A DNA stretch of 64,000 nt from Mitsuaria sp. PDC51 (GCF_900113225.1 NZ_FOZE01000002.1:1550001-1614000), one strand, 5' to 3'. Numbered from the stretch's first letter, positions 1-8,959 are shown. Notes: generated from the letters alone by a model not told the origin. A program made the numbers and translations.

Positions 1-763
1 AGTCGTACTGCTCGAGCTTGGTGATGATCATCAGCGGCGTGATCTCGCTGACCATCGGCATGTTGCCGGCGATGAAGATGACCGAGCCGTATTCGCCCAC
101 GGCCCGCGCGAAGGCCAGCGCGAAGCCGGTCAACAGCGCCGGCGTCAGCATCGGCAGCACCACCAGGCGGAAGGCCTGCCAGCGGTGCGCGCCCAGCGAG
201 GCGGCGGCCTCCTCGAGCTCGGTGTCCAGGTCCTCGAGCACCGGCTGCACCGTGCGCACGACGAAGGGCAGGCCGATGAAGATCAGCGCCACCAGCACGC
301 CCAGCGGCGTGAAGGCGACCTTGATGCCCAGCGGCTCCAGCCACTGTCCCATCCAGCCATTGGGCGCGTACAGCGCGGTCAGCGCGATGCCGGCCACGGC
401 GGTGGGCAGGGCGAAGGGCAGGTCGATGAGCGCGTCCACCAGCTTCTTGCCCCAGAAGTCGTAGCGCACCAGCGACCACGCCAGGATGAAGCCGAAGATC
501 ACGTTGATGAAGGCACCCAGCAGCGCCGCGCCGAAGCTCAGGCGATAGGACGCGAGCACCCGCGGCGAGGTGGCCGCGGCCCAGAAGGCCTCGACGCCAT
601 GGCCGGCGGACTTCAGGAAGACCGCGCAGAGCGGGATCAGCACCAGCAGCGAAAGGTAGAAGAGCGTGAAGCCCAGCGTCGGCGCGAAGCCGGGCAGCAC
701 GCGGCGTCGCTTGCGGGCGGGCGCCGGGGCGGCCTGCGTCGCGGGGAGCACGGCGGTGTTCAT
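1..763 (-). CDS. cysT: Sulfate ABC transporter permease CysT (partial, C-terminus off the window)
   Basis: Inner-membrane permease of the sulfate/thiosulfate importer, forming the channel with CysW and energised by CysA. The visible 254 codons start at the ATG at 763 ([10 protein letters not shown]) and run off the left edge. Several hydrophobic segments are visible, starting with [19 protein letters not shown]. The cytoplasmic EAA loop that docks on the ATPase is visible as [12 protein letters not shown], followed by the family stretch [16 protein letters not shown]. The sulfate-binding protein gene lies 51 bases upstream on the same strand, the usual sbp-cysT order; cysW and cysA are expected beyond position 1. 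Identification is from family resemblance and context. Confidence 0.93.
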   Translation of the reverse strand, partial: MNTAVLPATQAAPAPARKRRRVLPGFAPTLGFTLFYLSLLVLIPLCAVFLKSAGHGVEAFWAAATSPRVLASYRLSFGAALLGAFINVIFGFILAWSLVRYDFWGKKLVDALIDLPFALPTAVAGIALTALYAPNGWMGQWLEPLGIKVAFTPLGVLVALIFIGLPFVVRTVQPVLEDLDTELEEAAASLGAHRWQAFRLVVLPMLTPALLTGFALAFARAVGEYGSVIFIAGNMPMVSEITPLMIITKLEQYD

Positions 764-814
764 CGGATCAGTCGGTCAGGAATCGGCGGGGAGGGCGGAC
801 GGCGCGGGCTTCGA

Positions 815-1867
815 TCAGCGGCGCGCGGCCATGATCTGGTCGTAGGTGCCACCGTCGGCGAAGTGCGTCTTGCCGACCTTGGCCCAGCCGCCCAGCGTCT
901 GGTCGACGCTGAACAGCTTGATCGGCGCGTAGCGCTTCTCGTGCTTCTTGAAGATCGCCGGATCGCGCGGGCGGAAGTTGTTCTGGGCAATGATTTCCTG
1001 GCCCTCGGGCGTCCACAGGAAGTCCAGGTAGGCCTTGGCCAGCGCGGCCGAGCCCTTCTTGGCGACGACCTTGTCGACGATGGCCACCGGCGCGTCGGCC
1101 TCGACCGAGATGCTGGGCGCGACGACCTCGAAGTTGCCCTTGCCGAATTCGTTCTCGATGAGCTCGGCCTCGGACTCGAAGGTCAACAGCACGTCGCCGA
1201 TGCCGCGCTGGGTGAAGGTGGTGGTGGCGCCGCGGCCACCGCCGTCCAGCACCGGCACGTTGGCCAGCACCTTGGAGACGAAGTCCCGGGCCTGCGCGTC
1301 GCTGCCGCCCTTGGCGATGACGCTGCCCCAGGCGGCCAGGTAGCCGTAGCGGCCGTTACCGGTCACCTTGGGGTTGGGAATGATCACCGAGATGCCGGGA
1401 CGGGCCAGGTCGGCCCAGTCCTTGATGCCCTTGGGATTGCCCTTGCGCACCAGGAACAGCATGGTCGAGCTGTAGGGCGCGGCGCCGTTGGGGAACCTGC
1501 TGCGCCAGTCGGCGCCGGTCAGGCCCTTCTCGGCCAGCGTGTCGACGTCGGTGGCCTGGTTCATCGTGACCACGTCCGCCTCCAGCCCGCCGATCACCGA
1601 GCCGATCTGCTTGGACGAGCCGCCGTGCGACTGGTTCACCGTGATCGTCTGGCCGGTCTTGGCCTTGTACGCGGCGACGAAGGCCGGATTGATCTGCTTG
1701 TAGAGCTCGCGCGCCACGTCGTAGGAGACGTTCAGCAGCGTCGTGGGCTGCTCGGCCGAGGCCAGCATCGGCACGCCCAGCAGCGGCGCCGCGGCGGCCA
1801 GCATCAGGGCCCGGCGGCGCGTGGCGGAGAACAGGGAGCGGTTCTTGTGGGCGTTGTTCTGGAACAT
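815..1867 (-). CDS. sbp: Periplasmic sulfate-binding protein of the sulfate ABC transporter
   Basis: Captures sulfate in the periplasm and delivers it to the CysTWA permease. The 350-residue product has a basic n-region (RRRA), a hydrophobic core and a likely signal-peptidase site after ASA near residue 38. The mature part begins with LLNVSYDVARELYKQINPAF and has QSHGGSSKQIGSV, the serine/glycine-rich anion-binding segment typical of the Sbp/CysP family. Length is usual for the family. It leads the sulfate operon, with cysT 51 bases downstream. Its upstream region holds an AT-rich inverted repeat and a GGAATAAG sequence, of the kind associated with CysB control in related bacteria; this regulation is inferred. 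Confidence 0.94.
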   Translation of the reverse strand: MFQNNAHKNRSLFSATRRRALMLAAAAPLLGVPMLASAEQPTTLLNVSYDVARELYKQINPAFVAAYKAKTGQTITVNQSHGGSSKQIGSVIGGLEADVVTMNQATDVDTLAEKGLTGADWRSRFPNGAAPYSSTMLFLVRKGNPKGIKDWADLARPGISVIIPNPKVTGNGRYGYLAAWGSVIAKGGSDAQARDFVSKVLANVPVLDGGGRGATTTFTQRGIGDVLLTFESEAELIENEFGKGNFEVVAPSISVEADAPVAIVDKVVAKKGSAALAKAYLDFLWTPEGQEIIAQNNFRPRDPAIFKKHEKRYAPIKLFSVDQTLGGWAKVGKTHFADGGTYDQIMAARR

Positions 1868-1963
1868 GGCAAGCAGGCGGAGCCGGCGACGTTGAAGGTC
1901 GGGCTGCGAAGCTTGCCAAACAGTCCTTATTCCAGGAACGATTGTTTGAGCATTTGCTTATCT

Positions 1964-1980
1964 CGCATATCGAATATGCG
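1964..1980. promoter_or_regulatory. Inverted repeat upstream of sbp
   Basis: CGCATAT and ATATGCG form a perfect 7-base inverted repeat around CGA, about 97 bases upstream of the sbp start, in the only AT-rich patch of the 1868-2350 gap. GGAATAAG (minus strand, about 1926-1933) lies between it and the gene. It could be an operator or promoter element for the sulfate operon. The rest of the 483-base gap shows nothing I can name. Confidence 0.4.
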
Positions 1981-2350
1981 AGGCGGGCGGGATGAAAGGC
2001 GCCAGGACCGCGATCGGGCTCCGCCGGAAGCGCCTCCCCCAAGACCCCGAGGGCGGCCCCCGGTCGCGACCTGGGCTTTCACCATGCCTTCCCGGCGACC
2101 CTACTGCCGCCGCCGGCGGGGGCGACATGGGCGCGCCCCGTGGAACGGAGTCTGGTGCGGGTCGCTCGTCGTCGCCAATGCGGAATGCAAGTGAGCAGCG
2201 TCGGCCGGCTCATATGGGACGGGCACCGGCCGCGTGCGACAGGCCGCGCTGTCCTCCCTCCGATGGACGAGGGTGGTGGCGAGCGCTGGGGGAGTCGGCT
2301 AGGCTGCGCAGGGAGCACGAACCCCACCGCAAGAGCGAGGAACCGCCTCC

Positions 2351-2854
2351 ATGATGACTGCCCCGATCCCCGCGAACGAAGCGGAGCGGATCCAGGCGCT
2401 GCGCGAGCTGCTGATCCTGGACACGCCGCCCGAGGAGCGCTTCGATCGCATCGTCGAGTTCGCCGCCGAGGAGTTCGGCGTGCCGATCGCGCTGATCAGC
2501 CTGGTCGACGACGACCGCCAGTGGTTCAAGGCCCGCTTCGGCCTGGCGGTGTGCGAGACCGACCGGCGCAGCAGCTTCTGCGGCCATGCCATCCATGTAT
2601 CGGAGGTGATGGTGGTGTCCGATGCCACCCAGGATCCGCGTTTCGCGGACAACCCGATGGTGCTGGGGCCGCCGCACATCCGCTTCTACGCCGGCGCGCC
2701 GCTGGAGATCCGCCCGGGCGTCCGTGTCGGCACCCTGTGCCTGATCGATCGGCGTCGCCGCACGCTGGACGACACCGACCTGGCCATCCTCACGAGCCTG
2801 CGGGACGTGGTGGTCTCCGAACTGCTCGGGAAGGCCGCGGAGTCGGGTTCATGA
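2351..2854 (+). CDS. GAF domain protein
   Basis: A stand-alone GAF domain of 167 residues, with no output domain. The N-terminus (ANEAERIQALRELLILDTPP) and core (VPIALISLVDDDRQWFKARF, then SSFCGHAI) match the GAF module often found in front of GGDEF or kinase domains, where it senses small ligands or redox state. The second codon is also ATG, so the start could be 2354. The stop overlaps the start of the next gene (ATGA at 2851-2854), so the two are translationally coupled. A sensor feeding the downstream receiver protein is a reasonable guess; ligand and partner are unknown. Confidence 0.8.
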   Translation: MMTAPIPANEAERIQALRELLILDTPPEERFDRIVEFAAEEFGVPIALISLVDDDRQWFKARFGLAVCETDRRSSFCGHAIHVSEVMVVSDATQDPRFADNPMVLGPPHIRFYAGAPLEIRPGVRVGTLCLIDRRRRTLDDTDLAILTSLRDVVVSELLGKAAESGS

Positions 2855-3300
2855 GCGCCGTCGCGCCGCCCCAGCTGCTGCTGGTCGACCCGCATTCGCT
2901 GTTCCGCCGCACGGTCGCGATGGTCGCGCGGCAGCTGGGCATCGCGCAGGTGCATGAGTCCAGCAGCCTGGAGGCGGCGCAGCGCCTGCTGGAGCACCAG
3001 TCGATGGACGGCCTGCTGCTGGACATCGGGCAGGGGCTGGACGCGCTCGCGCTGCTGCAGAGCGTGCGCGCCGGCGCCCTGCGCTGCCCGCCGTCCACCC
3101 CGGTGGCCTTGACCGCCGAGGCCTGCGACCTGCCCACCGCCCAGCTCTACAAGGAGCTGCAGGTGCGCCGCATCATGCTCAAGCCCTTCAAGGTCAAGAC
3201 CGCGCTGGAGGTCATCCAGGACCTGGCTCGCCCCGAAATCGGCCCAGTGAGGGCCGCGTGCACACGCCCGACGGGGGTCACTCCACCCAATGCTGGGTGA
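2851..3300 (+). CDS. Single-domain response regulator receiver protein
   Basis: A 149-residue CheY-like receiver without an output domain. Visible elements are the acidic D13 in LLLVDPH, the probable phospho-acceptor D58 in GLLLDIGQG, the threonine in VALTAEA and the conserved lysine in RIMLKPFK. The usual second acidic residue next to D13 is replaced by proline. It overlaps the upstream GAF gene by four bases, which implies co-translation and a shared pathway. The last 23 bases overlap the end of the convergent glycosyltransferase-like gene. No kinase lies next to it. Confidence 0.8.
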   Translation: MSAVAPPQLLLVDPHSLFRRTVAMVARQLGIAQVHESSSLEAAQRLLEHQSMDGLLLDIGQGLDALALLQSVRAGALRCPPSTPVALTAEACDLPTAQLYKELQVRRIMLKPFKVKTALEVIQDLARPEIGPVRAACTRPTGVTPPNAG

Positions 3301-4090
3301 GCCAGGGGGTGGGCAGCACGTAGCTGCGCAGATGGCGCCAGCGGTGCTTGACGCCGCCAGCGAAGGCGGCGCGGAAGTGGTCCCACGGCTTCTCGTGCGG
3401 CGGGTCCTGGGTGTTCCAGCGGCCCAGCATCACGTCGGCCGGGTTCGGGCCGCCCGGGAAGGTCACGATGCGCGCGCCGGCCGGCAGCTTGGCCGGCTTG
3501 AAGTAGCGCAGCGGGAAGGCCGGCAGGCAGTGCAGGCGGAAATGGCGCGTCCACAGGTGCGGCCAGAACTTGATGCCGCCGGGCACCGACGCGGTCACCC
3601 AGTGCTGCTCGAAGCCATGCTTGTCGGCCACGGCCTGGGGGTCGGCGCGGAATTTCTCGATGATGTGCGGGTACTTGCCGACCGGGAAGCGGAACACCGA
3701 GGTCTGCCCCAGGCGCTGCATCGGCTTGGCCCAGTTGCGGGCCAGCACCACATCGTCGGGATGGCCGTGGGTGAAGTAGCCGTCGATGTTGTCGACGATC
3801 ACCGAATCCAGGTCGATGAACAGCACCGGGCCGGACAGGCCGGTCTTCTGGCCCAGGTCGGCGCTCCACATCACCAGCTTGCGCCACTTGCCCAGGGACT
3901 TCTTCGGCCATTCGCAGCCGAGCTCCTCCAGCGGGTAGGCATCCACCTCCGGGCGCAGGCCCTCGGCGTTGTCGGTCAGGCAGACCAGGCGGAAATCGCC
4001 GGTCACATGCCGGCGCAGCATGCCGTAGAGGCGGTTGACGTATTCCGGGCCGTAAGCGGTGCCCCACTTGACGCAGATGACTTGTTTCAT
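3278..4090 (-). CDS. Glycosyltransferase-like protein (GT-A fold, capsule/LPS type)
   Basis: A 270-residue protein beginning MKQVICVKWGTAYGPEYVNR. The opening beta strand, FRLVCLTDN and especially VLFIDLDSVIVDNID (a DxD motif) are what is seen in glycosyltransferase-like proteins acting on nucleotide sugars. TSVFRFPVG and IVTFPGGPNP fit the same group. There is no signal peptide, so it is cytoplasmic. An in-frame ATG 18 bases upstream (4108) is an alternative start; neither has a clear ribosome-binding site. It stands alone, with no sugar-pathway neighbours, and its 3' end overlaps the convergent receiver gene by 23 bases. Acceptor and donor are unknown. Confidence 0.7.
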   Translation of the reverse strand: MKQVICVKWGTAYGPEYVNRLYGMLRRHVTGDFRLVCLTDNAEGLRPEVDAYPLEELGCEWPKKSLGKWRKLVMWSADLGQKTGLSGPVLFIDLDSVIVDNIDGYFTHGHPDDVVLARNWAKPMQRLGQTSVFRFPVGKYPHIIEKFRADPQAVADKHGFEQHWVTASVPGGIKFWPHLWTRHFRLHCLPAFPLRYFKPAKLPAGARIVTFPGGPNPADVMLGRWNTQDPPHEKPWDHFRAAFAGGVKHRWRHLRSYVLPTPWLTQHWVE

Positions 4091-4317
4091 GGGGGAGCGA
4101 TGGCTCATTTTGGTTGTGGTCTCACCCAGATAGGGAAGGACCACACTATACGCAGCTGCCTGTAACTGGATTGCAAACGGGGCTTTCCGTCTCGATGAGG
4201 CGGGACATCGGGCGCCCCGCCGGGCGACTGACGCACCCGCCGCCGGACTGGCTTCGATATGCGATGGGCGCAGTTGGACATGCCAGGACCTTCGTTCCGG
4301 CGAGGAAGCGCGCTGCC

Positions 4318-4331
4318 TAGAGTCGGCGCCC
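4318..4331 (+). promoter_or_regulatory. Probable -10 element directly before the dioxygenase start
   Basis: TAGAGT (4318-4323) ends eight bases before the ATG at 4332, and no Shine-Dalgarno sequence lies between. Transcription would begin at or next to the start codon, giving a leaderless message. The same arrangement is seen before mnmE, apt and other genes here. Confidence 0.45.
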
Positions 4332-5267
4332 ATGACAGCCCTCGCCCCGCCCCTGACCGTCCCGCCGCCGCGGCCCGCCGCGTTCGTGGAAGACGCCGAC
4401 GAGCCCTCGCAGGCCTTCCAGATCCAGGCCTTCGACGCGCCGCTTGGCGCCGAGGTGCTGGGGCTCGACCTGGCTCGGCCACTGAACGACGCCGACTTCG
4501 CGAGACTCCACCGCGCGCACCTGGACCACCACGTCCTCGTCTTCCGCGACCAGCGGATCACGCCCGCGCAGCACATCGCCTTCAGCCGGCGCTGGGGGCC
4601 CTTGCAGATCCATGTGCTGCGCAACTTCCAACTGCCGGGCCATCCGGAGATCCTGCAGGTGTCCAACCTCCGCGATGCGCAGGGCCAGCCGGTCGGGCTG
4701 GGCGACGCCGGCCAGTACTGGCATTCCGACCTCTCCTACAAGGAGCGCCCCAGCCTGGGTTCGCTGCTGCATGCGCAGGAACTGCCCGCGGAGGGCGGGG
4801 ACACGCTTTTCGCGAACCAGCATCTCGCCTACGACGGCCTGCCGCTGGCGCTGAAGACCGCGGTCGCCGGCAAGCGGGCGGAGCACAGCTACCTGGCGAA
4901 GTACGAGGAACTGCGGGCGCGCAATCCCTGGCGCCCGAAGCTGACGCCGGCGCAGATCGCCGAGGTCAAGCCGGTGTCGCAGCCGGTCGTGCGCATCCAC
5001 CCGGAGACCGGCCGACGCGCGCTCTTCGTCAGCGAGCACTTCACGACGCGCATCCTGGACCTGCCCGAGGACGAAAGCCGCGACCTGCTGGCGCAGCTCT
5101 TCCAGCACAGCAGCCGGGAGAGCATCGTCTACCGCCACCGCTGGCAGGCGCACGACCTGGTGTTCTGGGACAACCGCTCGCTGCTGCACCTGGCCGCGGG
5201 CTGTCCGGATTCCCTGCGCCGCCACCTCCACCGCACCACCATCGAGGGCGACGTGCCGGTGGGATGA
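4332..5267 (+). CDS. TauD/TfdA-family Fe(II)/2-oxoglutarate dioxygenase
   Basis: A 311-residue dioxygenase that in this family hydroxylates sulfonates such as taurine, or related substrates, using 2-oxoglutarate and oxygen. The iron site is visible: H131 and D133 in YWHSDLSY and the distal H286 in DNRSLLHLA. An arginine in RRHLHRTTI (about R301) is the usual 2-oxoglutarate anchor. The N-terminal FDAPLGAEVLGLDLARPL is typical. Three genes of a sulfonate/taurine-type ABC importer follow on the same strand, so import and cleavage of an organosulfonate for sulfur is likely. The actual substrate cannot be read from sequence; alkylsulfatase-type or herbicide-type activity is possible. Confidence 0.88.
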   Translation: MTALAPPLTVPPPRPAAFVEDADEPSQAFQIQAFDAPLGAEVLGLDLARPLNDADFARLHRAHLDHHVLVFRDQRITPAQHIAFSRRWGPLQIHVLRNFQLPGHPEILQVSNLRDAQGQPVGLGDAGQYWHSDLSYKERPSLGSLLHAQELPAEGGDTLFANQHLAYDGLPLALKTAVAGKRAEHSYLAKYEELRARNPWRPKLTPAQIAEVKPVSQPVVRIHPETGRRALFVSEHFTTRILDLPEDESRDLLAQLFQHSSRESIVYRHRWQAHDLVFWDNRSLLHLAAGCPDSLRRHLHRTTIEGDVPVG

Positions 5268-5390
5268 CCCACCCCGTTGCTGCGTCACCCGCCCCTTCGA
5301 GGGCCCCCTCTTGATCGCCCTCCAGCGGGCGAGCCCGAGGTCCCTGGCGCCACTGGCGTCCCGCACATCGTCCGATCCCACTTCCCCGCC

Positions 5391-6401
5391 ATGACCTCTT
5401 CCTTCAAGAAACCCCTGATGGCCGCCCTCGGACTGGCGCTCGCGCTGGCCGGCACCGCCTCGCAGGCGGAAGGCAAGCTCCGCATCGCCGAGCAGTTCGG
5501 CATCGTGTACCTGCTGCTCAACGTCGCCCAGGACCAGCAGCTGATCGAGAAGCACGGCAAGGCCGCCGGCGTCGACATCCAGGTCGAGCGCGTGCAGCTG
5601 TCCGGCGGACCGGCGATCAACGAGGCGCTGCTGTCCGGCAGCATCGACATCGCCGGCGCGGGCGTCGGCCCGCTGCTGACGCTGTGGGACAAGACGCAGG
5701 GGCGGCAGAACGTGCGCGGCATCGCCTCGCTGGGCAACTTCCCGTACTACCTGACCAGCAGCAATCCCGCCGTCAAGAGCATCGACGACTTCAGCGACAA
5801 GGACCGCATCGCGCTGCCGGCGGTGGGCGTGTCGGTGCAGTCGCGCATCCTGCAGCTGGCCTCGGCCAGGCGCTGGGGCGATGCACAGTTCAACCGGCTG
5901 GACCGCCTGCAGGTCGCCTTGCCGCATCCGGAAGCGACCGCGGCGCTGATCAAGGGCGGCACCGAGATCAACGCCCACTTCGGCAACCCGCCGTTCCAGG
6001 AACAGGGCCTGGCGGGCAATCCCAACGTGCATGTGGTGCTCAGCAGCTACGAGGTGCTGGGCGGGCCGGCGTCGGCCACGGTGCTGTACACGACGGAGAA
6101 GTTCCGGCGCGACAACCCGAAGACCTACAAGGCCTTCGTCGGCGCGCTGGCCGAGGCGGCGGACTTCATCGCGAAGCACCCCGAGCGCGCGGCCGACATC
6201 TACATCCGCAACGAGAACTCCAAGGTGCCCAAGGACCTGCTGCTGAAGGTGATCAAGAACCCGGAGGTGCAGTTCAAGATCACGCCGCAGAACACCTTCG
6301 CGCTGGCGTCCTTCATGCATCGGATCGGCGCGATCAAGAACAAGCCGGCCTCCGCGCAGGATTACTTCTTCGACGATCCGCACAACGCGGCGGGGAGCTG
6401 A
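5391..6401 (+). CDS. ABC transporter substrate-binding protein (sulfonate/taurine/nitrate type)
   Basis: Periplasmic binding protein of 336 residues, SsuA/TauA-like. A lysine-containing n-region (SSFKK), hydrophobic core and cleavage site near SQA (residue 26) form a Sec signal peptide. The mature start KLRIAEQFGIVYLLLNVAQD and the segment SGSIDIAGAGVGPLLTLWD are characteristic of the family. The ATG at 5391 is preferred over upstream in-frame codons because it begins the signal peptide. The ATPase gene starts two bases after the stop. Substrate class is inferred from family and from the dioxygenase upstream. Confidence 0.88.
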   Translation: MTSSFKKPLMAALGLALALAGTASQAEGKLRIAEQFGIVYLLLNVAQDQQLIEKHGKAAGVDIQVERVQLSGGPAINEALLSGSIDIAGAGVGPLLTLWDKTQGRQNVRGIASLGNFPYYLTSSNPAVKSIDDFSDKDRIALPAVGVSVQSRILQLASARRWGDAQFNRLDRLQVALPHPEATAALIKGGTEINAHFGNPPFQEQGLAGNPNVHVVLSSYEVLGGPASATVLYTTEKFRRDNPKTYKAFVGALAEAADFIAKHPERAADIYIRNENSKVPKDLLLKVIKNPEVQFKITPQNTFALASFMHRIGAIKNKPASAQDYFFDDPHNAAGS

Positions 6402-6403
6402 GC

Positions 6404-7300
6404 ATGAGCGCGGTGCTGGAACGGCTTGACGCGATCGACACCCGGCCTGGCTGCGAGGTGTGCGAGGCCGGCGGCCAGGCGGCGGGCGTGCCGCTGGCGC
6501 AGCAGGCGCGGTTGAGGGTGGAAGGCGTCAGCCTCGAATACCGCGGCGAGCGCGGCCCGATCCGCGCGACCCATCGCGTCGGCTTCGACGTGATGCCGTC
6601 GGAGCGCTTCGTGCTGCTTGGCGCGTCGGGCTGCGGGAAGTCCTCGCTCCTGAAGGCGGTCGGCGGCTTCATCGCGCCCGCCGAGGGCCGGATCCTCGTC
6701 GACGGCCGACCGATCGACGGACCCGGGCCGGACCGCATCGCGGTGTTCCAGGAATTCGACCAACTGCCGCCGTGGAAGACGGTGCTGGAGAACGTCGCGT
6801 TCCCGCTGATCGCCTCGGGGTCGTCGCCGCGCAAGGTGGCGCTGGAGCAGGCGGGGGACTGGCTCGCCCGCGTGGGCCTGGCGGACTTCGCGTCGGCCTA
6901 TCCGCATCAGCTGTCCGGCGGCATGAAGCAGCGCGTCGCGATCGCCCGCGCGCTGGCGATGAAGCCGCGCGTGCTGTTGATGGACGAGCCCTTCGCCGCG
7001 CTGGATGCGCTGACCCGACGTCGCATGCAGGACGAGCTGCTGGCGCTGTGGGAGCAGGAGCGCTTCACCTTGCTCTTCGTGACCCATTCGATCGAGGAGG
7101 CCTTGATCGTCGGGCACCGGGTGCTGGTGCTGTCGCCGCATCCGGGACGGGTGCGGGCGGAGTTGAATGCGCAAGGGCTGACGCCGGCGCAGCGGGCCGC
7201 GCAGGCCAATCGCATCGAACGACTGCTGTTCGGCGACCCGGCGGCGGTCGATGCGATCAGCGAGCCGGTGGCTGCTGAACGGGCCGCGGCCCTGACTTGA
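6404..7300 (+). CDS. ABC transporter ATP-binding protein (SsuB/TauB type)
   Basis: Cytoplasmic ATPase of 298 residues that powers the importer encoded on either side. Walker A is GASGCGKS at 73-80, the ABC signature LSGGMKQ at 170-176, Walker B LLMDEP at 191-196 and the switch histidine H228 in VTHSIEEA. The Q-loop is in AVFQEFDQLPPW. A 35-residue N-terminal extension with two cysteines (CEVC) precedes the ATPase fold and is unusual for SsuB/TauB. It starts two bases after the binding-protein gene and ends nine bases before the permease gene. Confidence 0.92.
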   Translation: MSAVLERLDAIDTRPGCEVCEAGGQAAGVPLAQQARLRVEGVSLEYRGERGPIRATHRVGFDVMPSERFVLLGASGCGKSSLLKAVGGFIAPAEGRILVDGRPIDGPGPDRIAVFQEFDQLPPWKTVLENVAFPLIASGSSPRKVALEQAGDWLARVGLADFASAYPHQLSGGMKQRVAIARALAMKPRVLLMDEPFAALDALTRRRMQDELLALWEQERFTLLFVTHSIEEALIVGHRVLVLSPHPGRVRAELNAQGLTPAQRAAQANRIERLLFGDPAAVDAISEPVAAERAAALT

Positions 7301-7309
7301 GGAGGCGCG

Positions 7310-8200
7310 ATGACCGTGACCGCGTTGCCGACATCTCGGCTGCTGGATCCCGCCGCGCGCGCCGAGCGCGAATTCGCGCTGACCGACGCCCCGCCGGTCG
7401 AGGCGACGCCCGTGCCGCTGTGGCGGCGCGCGCTGGACTCGAGCGCCTGGCGCCAGGCCGCGCTGCTGGCGCTGCTGGCTGCGTTGTGGGAGATCGCCGC
7501 GCGCGCCGCCGGCAACGACCTGCTGTTGCCGACCTTCACCGCGGCCGCGAGCGCCCTCTGGGAGGGGCTCGCCAGCGGGGAGTTGCTGCAGCGGGCGTTC
7601 ATCTCGCTGAGGCTGCTGCTGCAGGGTTATGCGCTGGGCGTGACGCTCGCGCTGGGTTTGACGGCGCTGGCCACTTCGTCGCGCTGGGGCCGGGACCTGC
7701 TGTCCAGCCTGACGGCGATGTTCAATCCGCTGCCCGCGATCGCGCTGCTGCCGCTGGCGCTGCTGTGGTTCGGACTGGGCTCGGGGAGCCTGATCTTCGT
7801 GCTGGTGCATGCGGTGCTGTGGCCGCTGGCGCTGGCGGCTTCGGCGGGGTTCGCGGCGGTGCCCGAAACGCTGCGCATGGCGGGCCGCAACTATGGCCTC
7901 AGGGGGCCGCGCTATGTCGCGCAGATCCTGCTGCCCGCGGCGCTGCCGGCCATCCTGTCGGGGTTGCGCGTGGGCTGGGCTTTCGCGTGGCGGACGCTGA
8001 TCGCCGCGGAGCTGTTCTTCGGCGCCTCCTCGGGCCAGGGCGGCCTGGGCTGGTACATCTTCCAGAACCGCAACGAGCTGATGACCGATCGCGTCTTCGC
8101 GGGACTCGCGTTGGTGATCCTGATCGGATGGCTGGTCGAGCGGCTGGTGTTCAGCACGATCGAACGCGTGACGGTCAGGCGGTGGGGCATGCAGCGCTGA
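7310..8200 (+). CDS. ABC transporter permease (SsuC/TauC type)
   Basis: Inner-membrane permease of 296 residues completing the importer. About six hydrophobic segments are visible from residue 45 on. The ATPase-docking EAA-like loop reads AGRNYGLRGPRYVAQILLPAALP, followed by GLRVGWAFAWRTLIAAE, which is typical of sulfonate and taurine permeases. GAGG lies shortly before the start. The last 26 bases overlap the 3' end of the convergent vapC-like gene. Confidence 0.92.
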   Translation: MTVTALPTSRLLDPAARAEREFALTDAPPVEATPVPLWRRALDSSAWRQAALLALLAALWEIAARAAGNDLLLPTFTAAASALWEGLASGELLQRAFISLRLLLQGYALGVTLALGLTALATSSRWGRDLLSSLTAMFNPLPAIALLPLALLWFGLGSGSLIFVLVHAVLWPLALAASAGFAAVPETLRMAGRNYGLRGPRYVAQILLPAALPAILSGLRVGWAFAWRTLIAAELFFGASSGQGGLGWYIFQNRNELMTDRVFAGLALVILIGWLVERLVFSTIERVTVRRWGMQR

Positions 8201-8609
8201 AGGCCTTGTCGAGGGGCGCATGCGGTCTGGCCGGCGTCTCGGCGTGAGCGATGCCCAAACGCCTCGCGAGCGCCGCGAGTCGCCTGTCTGTGGCCCAAAG
8301 GCACGCGCCAGGCGTCTTGAGCGTTGACATCAGCAATGCGATGTCGACCAGCCCGCAACCCTTGCCGAAGATCCGCTGTCCTTCGATCAGGCCGATCACC
8401 TCGTCCACGTCGACCGGCGCGCTCAGCTCCAGGTCTTCCAGCGTCGAGAGCGCGGTCGTCCGCGGCTCCGGCAAGGTGCCGCAACGAAGCTCCCCGAGGA
8501 TCATCGGATGCGCGAGCACGACGTCCAGTTCGAGGAGTGCCAGGAGCGATGGATTGGCGCGGCGGAAGTGGTCGATCCAGACCGAGGTGTCCACGACGAC
8601 CTTCATCAT
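8175..8609 (-). CDS. vapC: VapC-like PIN-domain toxin (ribonuclease)
   Basis: A 144-residue PIN-domain protein, the usual size of VapC toxins, which cleave RNA with a Mg-dependent acidic site. The expected acidic residues are visible: D7 in VVVDTSVWID, E40 in ILGELRCG, D89 in LVDIALL and D108 in ATDRRL. Its ATG overlaps the stop of the upstream antitoxin-like gene (ATGA at 8606-8609), standard VapBC coupling. The 3' end overlaps the ABC permease gene by 26 bases, suggesting that the module inserted, or was trimmed, right up to the transporter operon. Confidence 0.88.
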   Translation of the reverse strand: MMKVVVDTSVWIDHFRRANPSLLALLELDVVLAHPMILGELRCGTLPEPRTTALSTLEDLELSAPVDVDEVIGLIEGQRIFGKGCGLVDIALLMSTLKTPGACLWATDRRLAALARRLGIAHAETPARPHAPLDKAFSAACPTA

Positions 8610-8809
8610 TGCAGGTCCCTCTCGTCCTCCGGATCCTGCCGACGACGCGGAATGTCGGGCAGGTGGGGGGCTATGCCACCCATCGTGGCCAGGCGAAGTT
8701 GCGCTTGGCGAGCAATGAACCAGCGCAATGCCGTGTTGATGAGCTGCTCGCGACTCATGGGCTGGTCCGCGACTTCGAGCGCGCGTTGGCAAAGCGCTTC
8801 GTTGATCAT
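8606..8809 (-). CDS. vapB: VapB-like antitoxin
   Basis: A 67-residue protein directly upstream of, and overlapping, the PIN toxin. MINEALCQRALEVADQPMSR followed by EQLINTALRWFIARQAQ matches the short VapB antitoxins that carry a ribbon-helix-helix-like N-terminus and a toxin-binding tail. It is expected to bind the VapC active site and to autoregulate the operon. Identification rests on size, position and general sequence style rather than a diagnostic motif. Confidence 0.75.
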   Translation of the reverse strand: MINEALCQRALEVADQPMSREQLINTALRWFIARQAQLRLATMGGIAPHLPDIPRRRQDPEDERDLQ

Positions 8810-8937
8810 GACTGTCCCCGGGGTGCGTTGAAGAAGGGCATGAGCTTGCCCCGCCTCGCCCCCGCCGTCAGTGGCCTGTTCCTATGCCGCTGCCGGACCG
8901 ACCCACCGACTCCAGTGGTGCCGCCCCCAAAAACAAA

Positions 8938-8959
8938 CGCCCCGGCCGAAGCCGGGGCG
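8938..8959 (-). terminator. Strong intrinsic terminator, minus strand, with no obvious gene in front
   Basis: CGCCCCGGC (8938-8946) pairs with GCCGGGGCG (8951-8959) over a CGAA loop. Read on the minus strand the loop is the stable TTCG tetraloop and the stem is followed by TTTGTTTTTG. It must end a transcript starting between about 8960 and 9200. The only reading frame there is a 12-codon one (ATG at about 9027). The rest of the 8810-9204 gap holds the cbs leader. Confidence 0.8.

Noticed and set aside
185-2194. A 669-codon plus-strand open frame across the sulfate transport genes.
   Set aside because: Antisense to cysT and sbp; Arg/Gly/Ala-rich with no domain.
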